This document shows, piece by piece, positions 44,561-55,577 of a stretch of 64,000 nt of DNA. Location of the stretch: positions 43,836,584 through 43,900,583 of the forward strand of contig JAVLUZ010000154.1 of assembly GCA_036768485.1 (NCBI GenBank), read 5' to 3'. Each line of letters begins with the position of its first letter. Position 1 is the stretch's first letter. Made by a program: the position numbers and the translations under genes. The notes under the pieces were generated by a model that saw only the letters and a program-made list of their open reading frames with translations, had not been told where the DNA came from and did no database searches. This DNA is from Mermis nigrescens (taxonomy: Eukaryota; Nematoda; Enoplea; Mermithida; Mermithidae).

Positions 44561-45079
44561 AAAAAAAATTTTGGAAATTTTTTATGAAAATAGGGAAAAA
44601 AATTTTCATGAAAATAAAAATGGAAAATTTTTGGAAAAATAACGCGAAATCGAATCCAAGAGTAAATAAAAATCGAAAATTTTGTGTGTATAAGGGGTTG
44701 AAATTGCCTAAATGCTGCGAATACGTTCGCTTTCGCGTTGACTTAGCATTCACATTGCTTTTTGAGGTAGAGCCAAAAAAAGCTTTCCGGTTACTGACCC
44801 CCTCGATTAGGTAAGTGAAGTATAGCTAAGTGTGAACGACCTAACGACCCACACGTTATAGCATATGCACATGTTATACGGAAGTGTGTGTGTACAGAAA
44901 GGAATACCTTGAATAGGCAGGAGCCTACTGGTCAAATAATAGGAAGCCGGTATTAGTGTAGTGTAGCTTATCTCCACCTTGGTACTTAAGAACTTTATGA
45001 CAGATTTTCAAGTTTTTTAACATTAGTGATACATACGACGGTTGAGACAAAAAAATTGACTGGGATAGAGCCTGAGGAT
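44561..45079. other. Non-coding interval
   Basis: AT-rich, with short overlapping frames on both strands at 44559-44814 that are low-complexity (Lys/Phe/Asn) and not credible genes. Nothing else was seen. Confidence 0.4.
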
Positions 45080-46052
45080 TAGGGTGCACAACCGCTAACG
45101 TGGGCATCGACCGCTGACTAGCGCAGAACCGCTGACTAGTTACACCAACGTGGGCAGCAACAAAATTTCGCATCGAGCACTATCCATTGGCATCAAAAAA
45201 TTGCGAAAAAAAACAAAAAAAATTTCAAAAATTGAATTTTGAGGGGTTCAGCCTTCTGGGGGTGCATACCTCCAAACCCTCATGCCCAGGTGTGGTGCAC
45301 ACCCACTAACTAGTACACTACCACTAACTCTTAAAACTGATCGGAGTAGTATCTGAAATAATACTTCAGCGTTGCAACATAATTTATTCAACTTTAGAAG
45401 AGCATGAACAGTGTGACAAAATAATTTTATTGTGAAAGCAATTAGATATTTATTAAAATTAATATTAGTTTAATTGAAACACGGCCAAATGTATGCATGT
45501 TAATAGAGCTAATACGTAAATTTTATGGAGCTCAATATACTCAAATGAAGAAAAATTGAGGTTTTCACTTTACCGAGTGTTACACGGATTGTTTTCTGAA
45601 TTTGTAACTGTGTGGAAAAATTCATGCTTTACATTATTCAGGCTTGTTTTCAAACCAGTAATTCTTCAGAATTTTTTCCCAATTTCCAATTAAGTGTCCC
45701 AAACAGTTAAAACCTATTTGAGTCCCTTACTCCTTTGTTTCGCTGCGTAAATGTCGTATTTTAAATTTATAGCGCGGATTTTTGCTTCAGTTGAAACACC
45801 TTTAATAAATTTTTTAACTGCCAAATACAAAAACGTCAATAAAATTATTTAACTACTTTGTTAAAAAGTCTCACAACAAAGATATGAAGTGTTTATTTTC
45901 CTTTTTCAAATTTAGATATTAGCAAAACGAACGACATACATACATCACATGGCTTTCGATTCGATGGATATTATGGTTACGTTACCGTTTGTGCTCTAGT
46001 TGGCGGTTGTGCACGATTCGCAGTTAGCGCTTGTGTCCACATTGGCGGTTGT
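45080..46052. mobile_element. Foldback element with CACAACCGCTAACGTGG repeats in its arms
   Basis: The left arm (45080-45144) and right arm (about 45993-46052) are inverted copies built from three or four units like GCACAACCGC(T/C)AACGTGG and GACCGCTGACTAG. No transposase or clear target duplication was seen. A 6-bp-family MITE (45145-45295) is inserted at the inner edge of the left arm, after which more arm-type sequence (CACTAACTAGTACACTACCACTAACTC) follows. Confidence 0.65.
45145..45295. mobile_element. Shortened MITE of the 6-bp target-duplication family
   Basis: Starts CCAACGTGGGCAGCA, ends CCCAGGTGTGG, with about 100 bp of the usual interior missing. The flanks GTTACA and TGCACA agree at 4 of 6 positions. 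Confidence 0.7.
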
Positions 46053-46274
46053 GCCACCTACCCGAACCTGAGACCATTGAAAACAAAGCTAGACACGCTT
46101 TCCGCTCGGACACCGACCTGATACTTCAAGAACTTAACGACATATTAATCAACATTAACCCCGTCGAAGCAACCAAATATCATGATTGTACTTGTGACAG
46201 CACAATGCAGGATTGTTTATCCTCAGCCTAGATAATGGAATAAGTGTGCAGGCATGTCTTATTTTGCCGCATGA

Positions 46275-46383
46275 GGGTATACATAAAGCTAGGCTGGTGC
46301 ACAAAAAGCCAGTGAGCCCAACCATGACGTGCGCGGGGAGAAAGATGGTGGTTAGGCTGACTGGAGTTTTGTGCACCAGCTCA
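46275..46383. repeat. Short hairpin element with GCTGGTGCACAAAA ends
   Basis: About 110 bp, almost wholly palindromic: CTGGTGCACAAAAAGCCAGT and CCCAACCATGACG on the left pair with GGTGGTTAGGCTGACTGGAG and TTTTGTGCACCAG on the right. Probably a tiny MITE or the ends of a deleted element. Confidence 0.7.
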
Positions 46384-46392
46384 GGCTTACGG

Positions 46393-46657
46393 GCATAGGT
46401 GGGCAGCACCAAACTTCTTGAGAGGTGGGGGTGCAAGATTTTTCAAAGGTCAAAAAACTAGTACTGAAAATTGTGGTATGGCGAAAAACACCATTTTTCA
46501 ATGTTTCTCATCGATTACTATCCATTGGCATGAAATAATTGCGAAAAAAACGAAAAAAATTTCGACAATTGAATTCTGGGGTGGGGGTATTTTGATTTCT
46601 GAGGGGGTTTCGGCCTTCTGGGAGATGCATATCCAAAACCCCCAAGCCCACGTGTGC
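46393..46657. mobile_element. MITE of the 6-bp target-duplication family, inverted
   Basis: 265 bp, starts GCATAGGTGGGCAGCA, ends GCCCACGTGTGC, flanked by TTACGG and TTCCGG (5 of 6 match). Confidence 0.8.
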
Positions 46658-47858
46658 TTCCGGGTAAGCACAAAACTAAGCCTAAGTAATATGAAGCGGT
46701 CATAAAACCTTAATTATATACAAAATTCATAAACGTGGTGGATATGCTACAAGTACGGGGAGACGTTTTCTCGAAGGTGAAGATCAGCTACACTAATACC
46801 TAGGAGGTCATCAATAAGGCAAAAAACGAAAAAAAGTTAGGAAATGATAACAAGAAAGGGAGAAAAAATTCAAAAAAGCATGTCTGATGAAAATTACGCT
46901 GCAATACGTCATTTGTAAAAGTGCCTATTTAACACAAAAAATATCAAGCAGTCCATTTTGTATGACGAATAGTAGATTAGACCGGAAGGTGATAGAAAAG
47001 GAAACGATTCAAGTCGTACTAAAGACGTATATAGGTTGCAAATAACTTCTGTACATACATAAAGTGAACGGAATCACAAATGATTTATTTATTATAAAAG
47101 GCTTGAAACAAACCCGGACGCATGCACAACGAATAACCCACTCGGGTTTGGCTGCACAGCAAAACAAGCGAAGAGAAAATGTAGGTTGAACAACACGTAA
47201 ACAGCCAGAGTTGAGGCTTGACTGGTTGAATCGGTTGGATATATTGATTATTCCAAACGAGTTGTCGTCCGACATGCAAACAACGTGTGCGCGCGTGTGT
47301 TGTGTTGCTAATTCGTACCTATACGCACATCTATGTACATATTTTTATGGGTTGCCGTGGTTGCGCTGTGATGGTACCGTTATGTTGTAACGTGTACATT
47401 ATGTACCTGATACACAGGCACGTAGCTGGCTAGCCTTCTGAATTTGGGAAACAAACTTTGAAGTTCGATATCTCAATAACTGCTTCTGGATAGGCAAAAA
47501 TAATGGTGTCTGAGCGTTTTTCAGCGAGCTCTACACACTAGAGAAGAAAACGTTTTCAGAAAATTCAAAGAAATTACACTTGATTTTAATCATACTCAAA
47601 AAATATGTTGTATAAAATTATTATGCAAATGACCTCTAAACATTTGACCGCACTGTAGTTTAACATGCTCTGTACTTCTTAATTCTGCAACATTGCAAAA
47701 CATTGCAAAGAGAAGTAGGTACGAATAATAAATGATTCTGCGCATCGCTTCAGAAAATGTTGATGTATTTATCATACCTTACTCAAACTTGGACTGCTCG
47801 GAAGACAAAAGTTATACAAAAACAATAAATCTAGCGCGATGCGCCCAAAAAATATGAT
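46658..47858. other. Non-coding interval
   Basis: No gene or known repeat supported. A short CGTGTGCGCGCGTGTGTTGTG tract occurs near 47284. The overlapping short frames at 47009-47279 show no conserved domain. Confidence 0.4.
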
Positions 47859-48628
47859 TGTACCCGGGTAACCGACAGTCCCGGGTGACTGACAAATGGT
47901 TTTAAAAATAGATCTGTCGATCTAAAAATTCCCGTCTGGCCGACAGTCCCGGGTGGCCGACAGTCCCAAGTGGCCGACAGTCCCAAGTGGCCGACTGTAC
48001 TGGGTGGCCGTCAGTCCCGGGTGGCCCACTGCACAGGGTGGCCGACAGTCCCGGGTGACCGACAAGTGGTGTAATAATAAGTTTGTCATGAAAATTCCTA
48101 ACTGACTAATGATTTCGGAATTAATGCTTTTTCAAGTAGGTACCTATTTATGCACATAAATACTTTTACCAATGCAATAACATAGCTCATATGAATTCAT
48201 AGCAAATTTAAAATATTTAATAAGTTTATATATTTAATAATGTATATTTAATAAGATTTTATAAAATATATACATGTAATAATTTTATATTCACATATAT
48301 GCCAGTGAAAACTTTATTGCTATTCCAAGAGAATGAAAAAATTACGTATTTCGATTTTATTGCGCATGTGAAACTAAGCTGTAGGCCTGATTTAAGGCGA
48401 ACGGGAATATAAGTAATTCAAGATCTTAACGACTGACTGGACAAAAATGAATCTTTGATGCAAAATTTTTAGTTTTGATAGTTTATATTTAATATGTACA
48501 TTTAATAAGTTTATATACAATTTGTACATGAAATATATTTATATTTACATTTATGCCAGTGAAAACTTTATTGCTATTCTGAGAGAATGAAAAAATTATG
48601 TATTTCGACTTTGAAAAAGTTTACTGTG

Positions 48629-48672
48629 CATACATACATACATACGTACGTACATACATACGTACATACGTC
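48629..48672. repeat. CATA/CGTA microsatellite
   Basis: A tract of about eleven tetranucleotides made of CATA and CGTA units, immediately before the Tc1 fragment. Confidence 0.95.
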
Positions 48673-48675
48673 TGT

Positions 48676-48942
48676 TCTCATCTTCATTGGACTGTGGATT
48701 ACTGGAACCGAGTACTCTTTTCTGACGAGTCAAAATTTGAATATTATACCTCTACAACAAGAATTCGAGTTCGCCGACGTGTTGGTGAAAAATATGAAAT
48801 CGAGTGCATGGCTGGCACTGTAAAACATGGAGGTAGTGGCAGTGCTTTTGGTGTGGAGTGCTTTCAGAGCCAAAGGAGTTGGTCGGCTTGTTACCATTCC
48901 GGCAGTGCCCAAAGTCATAGCAAGTGCTTACTAGTGTGGTAA
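48676..48942 (+). pseudogene. Tc1-type transposase fragment, middle part
   Basis: The frame reads HWTVDYWNRVLFSDESKFEY, then RIRVRRRVGEKYEIEC, then AGTVKHGGSG. This is the middle of a Tc1 transposase: SDES carries the second catalytic Asp of the DDE triad, and the KHGG segment follows. The N-terminal DNA-binding part and first Asp are missing, cut at the microsatellite. The expected W-G before the next motif is altered. The continuation of the gene is found 850 bp downstream at 49796, after a GATAAA-rich insertion. Neither piece can encode an active enzyme. Confidence 0.85.
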
Positions 48943-49795
48943 AAGATATCTGTATCTTTATCTTTTTTAGTAAGATAAAGATAAAGATAAAGATAAAGAT
49001 ATCTTTATCTTTATCTTGACGATTTCTTTATCTTATCTTTATCTTTATCTTTATCCTTTGGAAAAATCACAGGCCATCTTTATCTTTATCTTTTTGATAG
49101 GAATTTGTCTTCCTAAAAGAAAAGAGATAAATTATGTAGATAAGTTGGCACGTAATCCAAAATGCTGGTTTGACGTGAAATACATTTAAACGCATTCAAG
49201 TTATACTGTAATACCAGAAAAGAAAAGAAAACGATTGTTTAAACCCTACGGCGCACGGCCCAAACTAATGCTTGTATATCGACCTAAGTAAGCGTGAGTG
49301 ATACCGATTTAGGCGGGAGTACTAGCACCCACGTTAATCAAAGTCTAAGCCTAGTAAAAATAGAGAAGTTTGAAAAAACTAATAATTGTTGCGACTACAC
49401 TTTGTACAGGCACACAGAGCAGGTTTCTGATGCTTGTGAAAAGAAAAAAGTGACTTTCTGTCAGCCAGTAGTAGTAGTAGTAGGACGTGGATCAGTCAGA
49501 TAATGCGGATAAACCTCCAAACCTACATTTATGTGTGCTTAATGCCTATCACCTCTTCGACCTCAGGTGCGAAAGTTAGGGCATTCAGTTGGCTGCTTTC
49601 CATCACACACTATCGTTTATTGCACTTCACATACCATCCTCCTAGGTCCAGGCGACCATATTTACACTTTATCTCTATTTTTTGGTTCCTTTATCCTGCA
49701 AATTATCGTTATCTTTATCTTTCTTAATTTTTTATCTTTATCTTTATTTTCTAGATTTTGAAATTTCAACTTTATCTTTCTCCATCTGAAAACTT
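48943..49795. mobile_element. Insertion with (TTATCT)n foldback ends inside the Tc1 element
   Basis: The left end has GTGGTAAAAGATATCTG and then about 120 bp of AGATAA/TTATCT hexamers, including a perfect inversion point at about 49000. The right end (49705-49780) has more TTATCTT units. The middle (49090-49700) is ordinary sequence with short open frames of no recognisable identity. It splits the Tc1 reading frame, which shows that it is an insertion. Confidence 0.7.
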
Positions 49796-50265
49796 TTTTT
49801 TAACAAGACAATGATCCCAAACAAAGCAATCATAATGATGGATTACTTCATTGAAAAAGGAATCCCTCTCCCTTTTTGGCCGCCTCAGTCTCACGATTTA
49901 TTTCCTCTCATCCTCTCGAGAATTTATGGCACATAATAAAGGAACGGTGACGTAAGGACATGTTTCATGCCTAGTCAAGAGCTGAAGTGACGCAGAAGCT
50001 TCAAGAAATTCGGAAATTCTATTCCAACTGAAAATGTGTAGAATTACTTAATTCAATGCAAACCCGATTAAAAGCTATGATCCAGTCAAAAGGCTATCAA
50101 ACAGTATTTTAAAATTGATTGTATATTGTTTACTTTTAGTATATTTAGTATTTTAATGCAGTTTACCGCATGTTGTTGTTATAAAAACTCGCAGAAAGGT
50201 GCTAAACTGAGTGAAAACACATGTAACCAAGGGGTGCTCCAAACTTTTGCCCGCGACTGTATATT
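49796..50265 (+). pseudogene. Tc1-type transposase fragment, C-terminal part, and Tc1 inverted end
   Basis: The translated remains are QDNDPK near 49803 (the Q-D-N-D/P-K-H block holding the third-strand Asp region), then a W-P-P-x-S-x-D-L segment near 49880 corresponding to W-P-x-x-S-P-D-L-N-P-I-E. Stops and shifts are present. 50228-50262 (GGGGTGCTCCAAACTTTTGCCCGCGACTGTAT) ends as a Tc1 terminal inverted repeat does. The matching left end is not present, so the copy is 5'-truncated. Confidence 0.75.
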
Positions 50266-50704
50266 CATAATAATAGTACAACCAGGTCATTTGGTAATTA
50301 TTATGCCATCTATCGATCACCGGTACAGTGTAGGCCACTCGGGACTGTCGGCCAATCAGTACACTCGGCCACCCGGAACTGTCGGCCACCCGGTATAGTC
50401 GGCCACCCGGGACTGTCGGCCACTCGGAAAAGTCGGTCCATAGGTACTGCCGGTCACTCTGGAATTTTTTGATTGACAGATCTATTTTTATACTATTTGT
50501 CGGTGACCCAGGACTGTCGGAGACCCGGAACAGTCGGTCCCCTGGGACTGTCGGTTACCTGGGACGTAAGCAAAAATTTAAGCTTACTTATTAGTTCGAA
50601 GTGAGCTAGAATCTATTACGAAAGTCTTTCAAATGCGCTTCGAGAATTTTCAACTTTTTCCCTTGGCAGACCCTTGTACGAAGCATTCGTATTTCCTCAT
50701 TTCG

Positions 50705-51646
50705 GTGGGACTAGTCCGAATTTGTCCCGTTTCTATGACCGACCCGATTCTCCGACCATCCCGATTTTCCGACTGTACTGATTCTTCGACTAACTATTTA
50801 AAACGTTATTTTTAGACACAAAAAACTCCTGTTTTTTCGATCGCCCCGATTCTCCGACCGACCCGATTCTCCGACCATCCCGATTCTCCGACTGTCCCCA
50901 TTCTCTGGCCAATTGTATATAATGTTATTTTTAGACACGATAAATTCATGATTTTCCAGCCGTCCCGTTTCTCCATCCGTCCCAATCATACGTAGGCGGC
51001 AAAAAAATTCTGGGGGGTATGGATGGGTAAAATTGCCAAAAATGTTACTAACAATATAATTCTGTGGTCTACAGTAGTCTGGGGGTTTATTTTCTGGGGT
51101 GCAACTTCCTCCCACGCCCATGTGTGGTCCCGATTCTCCGACCGTCCCGATTCTTCTCCCATGCTAAAGATTGTTCAGCGTGAGAAACAAGTGAATTTTC
51201 GAATATGCATTCAGACTGCACAGCACTCTGCATAAGAAATCCTTACATCTGTATGCTAAGTATAGGAGTAAACAAGAAATGAATAATGAAATGCCAGGCA
51301 AACAGGAAACAGGTAGATACTTACTGCACACGTCAGAGTAGTTTTGTAGCTAAAAACTACCACATCCAACATTACTAAATCACACAGCAATACTTTCTGA
51401 ATAAATCATTAAGGTAGTATAATAATTAATGCATTAAATTAGTTTTATTTCTAATTCGTGCTTATAGATCAAGACCACCTTTATGCTAACCTTCAGCAAT
51501 TAATTAATGCGTGGTTAGCGCCACCTGTCACATTCGATGTTGAGTCGGAGAATCGGGACGGTCGGAGAATCAGGACGGTTGGAGAATCGAGATGGTCGGA
51601 GAATGGGAACGGTCGGAGAATCAGGACACAATCATTAGTCCTCCCT
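50705..51646. mobile_element. Foldback element with CGATTCTCCGACCGTCC repeats in its arms
   Basis: The left arm (50705-50960, and 51128-51160 after a MITE) has at least eleven CCGATTCTCCGACC(G/A)(T/A)CC units. The right arm (51543-51627) has five inverse units. The outer edges GGGACTAGTCCGAATTTGTCCC and its diverged inverse (GTGTCC...AATCATTAGTCCTCCC) suggest terminal repeats. A second array portion repeats AACGTTATTTTTAGACAC. No transposase or clear target duplication was seen. Confidence 0.75.
50986..51127. mobile_element. Shortened MITE of the 6-bp target-duplication family
   Basis: 142 bp, starts TCATACGTAGGCGGCAAAA, ends GCCCATGTGTGG, flanked by TCCCAA and TCCCGA. It is inserted in the GATTCTCCGACC array. 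A further fragment of the family lies at 51961-52012. Confidence 0.78.
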
Positions 51647-51734
51647 ATTCTCTCAACAGCTACGTGCCTGCTGGATACAACGCGCTAGTTGAAATGGAAC
51701 GGGCCTGTTCCTTACCATTTTTATGAGTGTGCAT

Positions 51735-51960
51735 AGTTTAGAACCACTGTGTCGTTAAACCCACTGACTCGTTAGGCCCAATGTCTCAATAAACCCACCA
51801 GAAAAAAATCTTGATAGACCCACTGAAAAAATCTTTTTAGACCCATTGCATCGATAGACTCACCGATAAAAACTCGTTAGACCCACTATATCGATAGACC
51901 CAAAAGAAATAAAATTTCGCTAGACCCCTGTATCAATAGACCCCCTTAAAAAATCTTATT
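51735..51960. repeat. Tandem repeat of TCGATAGACCCACTG-type units
   Basis: About ten imperfect units of 18-25 bp containing (C/T)TAGACCCACTG or TAGACCC followed by an AAAAAATC spacer. One orientation only. It may be one arm of a foldback element whose other arm is lost. Confidence 0.75.
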
Positions 51961-52019
51961 TGGCTTTCTGGGGGTGTATACCCCCAACCCTCCCCCATGC
52001 CCACGTGTGGTCCCGGGTA

Positions 52020-53341
52020 CTACTACAATTATGCCTAAAAAACAGGTTTTGTCTCAAATTTTTCCGTCTCCGTTTATACGTCGGGAAAGTTGAATAGAAT
52101 AAAAATAAAGTTTGTTCCAAGGGCTATACGTCGCAGCAAGCTGCGTTAAAAAACTCAATATTGAGTTATTTCTGGAGGTGTAAAGTTCGGAATCAGGGGT
52201 GTAACATCGGGTGATAAATAAGCACGTTTTATTCCCTTTTTTCATGTGTCAATACCTCCAGTAGGATGCGGAACAAAAGTTCTTCACTCGCAAACATACT
52301 CCAACTCAATAACTACAAACAGGACCAAAGCGAATTTGAAAATACGTTTTTGTGCTGTTTTGTTCGCCAATTTCTGCTATTAAAAGTGGGGATAAGTAGA
52401 AAGGAATAAAAATAAAGTATGTTCTAGGGGTTACAAGTCAAAGCATATTTTATTTATTATGATTAATTTTGAGAGAGTGCGGGAAGTGTAAAGTACAAAA
52501 TCGGTGGTGTAAAGCATGTTTCTGTCTTGTTTTTTCCTACCAAATTCTTCGTTTATGAGTCTGGACGTGATCTCCAGTGTTAAAATGTACCAGACGTCAA
52601 ACGTCATACTTGAGGTGGGCGCGTTTGTTTATGCTTAACAGTGGTGTGAAGTGGTTTACATCTAACATTTATTTGTCTTCAGAACATTGTGGAGAAATAA
52701 TTTTTTCATAAAAGTTGTTCGCAATGTTAGAATTCCGAATCCGACTTGAATCTTGTTTAAACTAGATGGTTGTAAAAAGTTTACGCTAAAAATTAATCTT
52801 AGTTCCAGAGCATTATGGTAGCTTATTTTTTTAAAAATTTTTTATGTAACGTAAGAATTATCTGACTGTTAGTTTTCTCTGCAATCAGCAGTTGTGTATA
52901 GTATACACTATTCATTTATTGATGTGTATAGTTTACACTACAAATTTATTTTACTCCAAGAGCGTTTCAAAACGTGAATTTGTTCATAATGTGTTCTATA
53001 AGATCAGGATTACGAATTTGACTGTATGTTCTCTGTAAATACTGTAGTTGTGTAAAGTTTAGACTGTAAAACAACCATAGTTCTAAAGCATTGTTAAAGC
53101 TTAATTTTTTCGAAAATGTTCCATGTAACGCCAGGATTAAGGAGGAGAGTGTAATGTAAAGGTACTTTACACGCTGAAAAAATTTAAGCTGTTTAGGTTG
53201 TCTTGTTAGAAAAAGATAATGCTGATGTTCAGAACAATCATGTTTTCCGCGTTCTTGGACTGTTGTCATCATTGTGGCATGTAATCGTATGCTTACTCAC
53301 AGATTTACTCAAATGTTGCACATTAAAAGTAAGGTACAACA
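52020..53341. repeat. Arm of the large palindrome-associated repeat
   Basis: Same orientation as 30625-31858: outer part with TAAAAATAAAGTTTGTTCC and GGTGTAAAG (52070-52500), then TTTACAC units (52620-53120), then GTTCAGAACAATCATGTTTTCCGCG and CATTAAAAGTAAGG leading into the palindrome at 53342. No coding sequence. Confidence 0.72.
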
Positions 53342-53417
53342 GCGAAGAAAATACTCCGATTGAACGGAAAGGGCAAATATGCTTGGAATTACGCATCATT
53401 AAGGACATAAAAGGAGG

Positions 53418-54964
53418 TGTCACGCCCAGTAGTGGTCAATATATAATAATCATAGTAATATATTCATTATAACATGGGTCACTCCGCGTATTTACGTCTG
53501 TCGAGCCCCGTATTCAAAGTAATATAATTTCTCAGTCAATATTATGCTCCGCGTGTCTTGTGCACGTCAGTCGAGTTCAATCAATAATCCTCAGGTCAAT
53601 ATAATTGGACCACCTAACGGGCTGACCATATTGTAAATGTAGCGGTGCCCTATGCGTATAAGGACGACATAGGACACATACATTACCTTCGAGATTTACC
53701 AAGGTACGTAGGTACTTAAGTCTACGCTTAGTGCTGGCCCCGATCGCACGGCTCTGAATGGCTTTCGATCTTTGGACCCTTACAAACCTTACGGCTTCGA
53801 TCCCCTCAGCCCTAATATTGCTGGCCGCTTTTCGTCGGGTGATCTCAGCAGCTACGCCCTAAGACCTAAGGCTACTTACCTAGTCTCGGTATTTGCCGCG
53901 GAGGTCGGTTGACCTATCTCAAGCTCAAGTTGTTTATTTAACTTATTTTCAATCAGTGCCTGATCCGAAATGTTTTTGGTTCCTAATATGTGTAGCACGC
54001 TGAACTATGAAAACAACAACAACGAGCTCTATGCTGATCAATCATCCTTAAAGATTAAATAATAATTTTGATCAATTTTTGGCTTGAGAAATAAATTATG
54101 ATTTCCAAATAAAACAAACTATCATACGAAATTTACCTATCAGTCCACTAAGACGGGAAGAAATCCTCGACGTGCAGATGCCCGACCTAACCCTCGGTAT
54201 AACCAAAAACCACTGGGTAGGTTTTCTCTATTTTAATTCAATGAAGAATTCACGGCCTATAGCCGGACAACAAGCAAAAAGAAAACGGAAACGTACGGAC
54301 TATATCAACGTACAACTGGCAAACGAAAAAGCAAAACGCCAGACTAAACTACAACGTTAAGTACACTGGCCTCAAGGACCATTACAGTAAATTAAACAAA
54401 GATCAATTTAACGTAATACTGATAAGCTTTTATCTCAGATCGAATGTTATCGATTACACAAGCGGTATGCATGAAACAATTACTATTATCATACACTTAA
54501 CTCTATGCTACCGGACAAGTATCTTAATGTTTTTTATTATTGAAAATTTGGGGAAATAATGGGAAGACCGAAGGCATAGCCCACAGTGCACTATCATAGA
54601 TAGCTACTAGTATTGGCTATGTTATGGCTACCGCGAACTGCTAAGGCAAGTTCGCCTACACGTGTAACTCTCGCAGTTACAATATGTTCGTTTATAGTCA
54701 CCAGCTCGGACTGAGCTGTCTTGCGGATTGTGCAGCTGTATATTTTTGTGCGCACACGCATTAATAAAACCGGTGCTATTGGGCGAACCTAATAGCCTTT
54801 TATCAGCGCTGACTCCTCACTCAGCAGTTTTTACATGCTAAGCTCGGACCGGTTCCCTTCAGATGTTATGTCCCTTCAATATATGCGTTGAATTCCTGCT
54901 GTTCTTACGTGCGCTTCAGGTGTCAATAGATTACTGTAGTAGCGTATGGTCTTTTTACGTGACA
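53418..54964. mobile_element. Outer solo LTR with a nested solo LTR
   Basis: Starts TGTCACGCCCAGTAG and ends TTTTTACGTGACA, flanked by the 4-bp duplication GAGG (53414-53417, 54965-54968). Removing the nested LTR leaves about 493 bp. No internal retrotransposon sequence remains, so it arose by LTR-LTR recombination. The family shares only its terminal TGTCACGCCC with the 26-30 kb element. Confidence 0.87.
53632..54681 (-). mobile_element. Nested solo LTR of the exonuclease-bearing Ty3/gypsy family
   Basis: TGTAAATG...GCAGTTACA, near-identical to 9187-10239, flanked by the 4-bp duplication ATAT (53628-53631, 54682-54685). It sits inside the outer solo LTR. Orientation is given by analogy with the first element. 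It shows that the family has moved more than once in this genome. Confidence 0.9.
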
Positions 54965-55577
54965 GAGGGGACTAAGGAAAAGTTACCTAAGTATGCCTGT
55001 GAAAGTTATAAGCATCTCCTATAAATTAGATATCTGCTAAAAACGCAGAAAAATTGAAGTATATTCTGCAGTTTCTAGAAAAAGCATGCCTTCGAAAAAC
55101 ATTGTTTGCTGGCTCAGAAAAAGAGCTTATCAGGAAGCTTCGATGTATTTCAATAACCGATTTGGTTTCTTATCAATATCAAATTTCTCCTTCAATATCT
55201 AACCAATATTAAGTTAATCGTCTATGGTTTCATAAATGAATCATGACAAACACACCATCTTTTCATTGCTGCTTCACAGCAATGCGTGACATGCTAGTGT
55301 AAGAATGCGCATTTTCTCGTTCTTGATTAGTGATCGCTTCTTTTCTAGAGATAAGCTATTCACATTATTTATTTTTATGTCAGAGGTGCACCTCCGTTCT
55401 GCAGACCGTAGAATATACTCCGATTTTTTGCGTCTGTTTGAAGAAGCGTAATTTTTATTAGATTCTTACATTTTTCACAGGCGGGTTACTTTTCCATAGT
55501 CCGCCTTTTATGTCCTTAATGATGCGTAATTCCAAGTACTTTCGTCCCTAATGTTCCATCGGAGTATTTTTCTTTGC

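Larger units (their letters stand above)
47859..50567. mobile_element. Foldback element with GTCGGCCACCCGGGACT repeats in its arms
   Basis: The left arm (47859-48070) has about nine units of GGCCGACAGTCCCGGGT, interrupted by AAAAATAGATCTGTCGATC. The right arm (50325-50567) has the inverse units and an inverse of the same interruption (GACAGATCTATTTTTATAC at 50474-50492). The unit length is about 17-18 bp. Between the arms lie two direct copies of a 130-bp AT-rich block (48220-48360, 48480-48612), a microsatellite and a broken Tc1 element. No transposase of its own and no target duplication were found. Confidence 0.78.
53342..55577. mobile_element. Palindromic (foldback) element copy d, split by nested LTRs
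   Basis: The left arm begins GCGAAGAAAATACTCCG at 53342. The right arm ends CGGAGTATTTTTCTTTGC at 55577, followed by TA. The left arm is interrupted at 53417 by a solo LTR and resumes at 54965 (GAGGGGACTAAGG). Without the insertion it is about 685 bp. Confidence 0.82.

Noticed and set aside
44559..44814. Complementary short frames of Lys/Phe/Asn-rich protein.
   Set aside because: Low-complexity AT-rich sequence open on both strands, typical of chance frames.
46031..46231. 66-codon plus-strand frame with a plausible helical stretch.
   Set aside because: It begins inside the foldback arm and has no recognisable family or conserved counterpart. Kept only as an unproven possibility.
47859..48070. 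Regular short repeats resembling a CRISPR array (also 50325-50567 and 50745-51160).
   Set aside because: Units are 15-18 bp without unique spacers of constant length, appear as inverted pairs around transposon sequence, and the genome is eukaryotic.
54172..54360. Basic 62-codon frame inside the solo LTR.
   Set aside because: It is antisense to the inferred element direction, and the same region in the 9187-10239 LTR copy has frame-breaking differences, so it is not conserved as coding.
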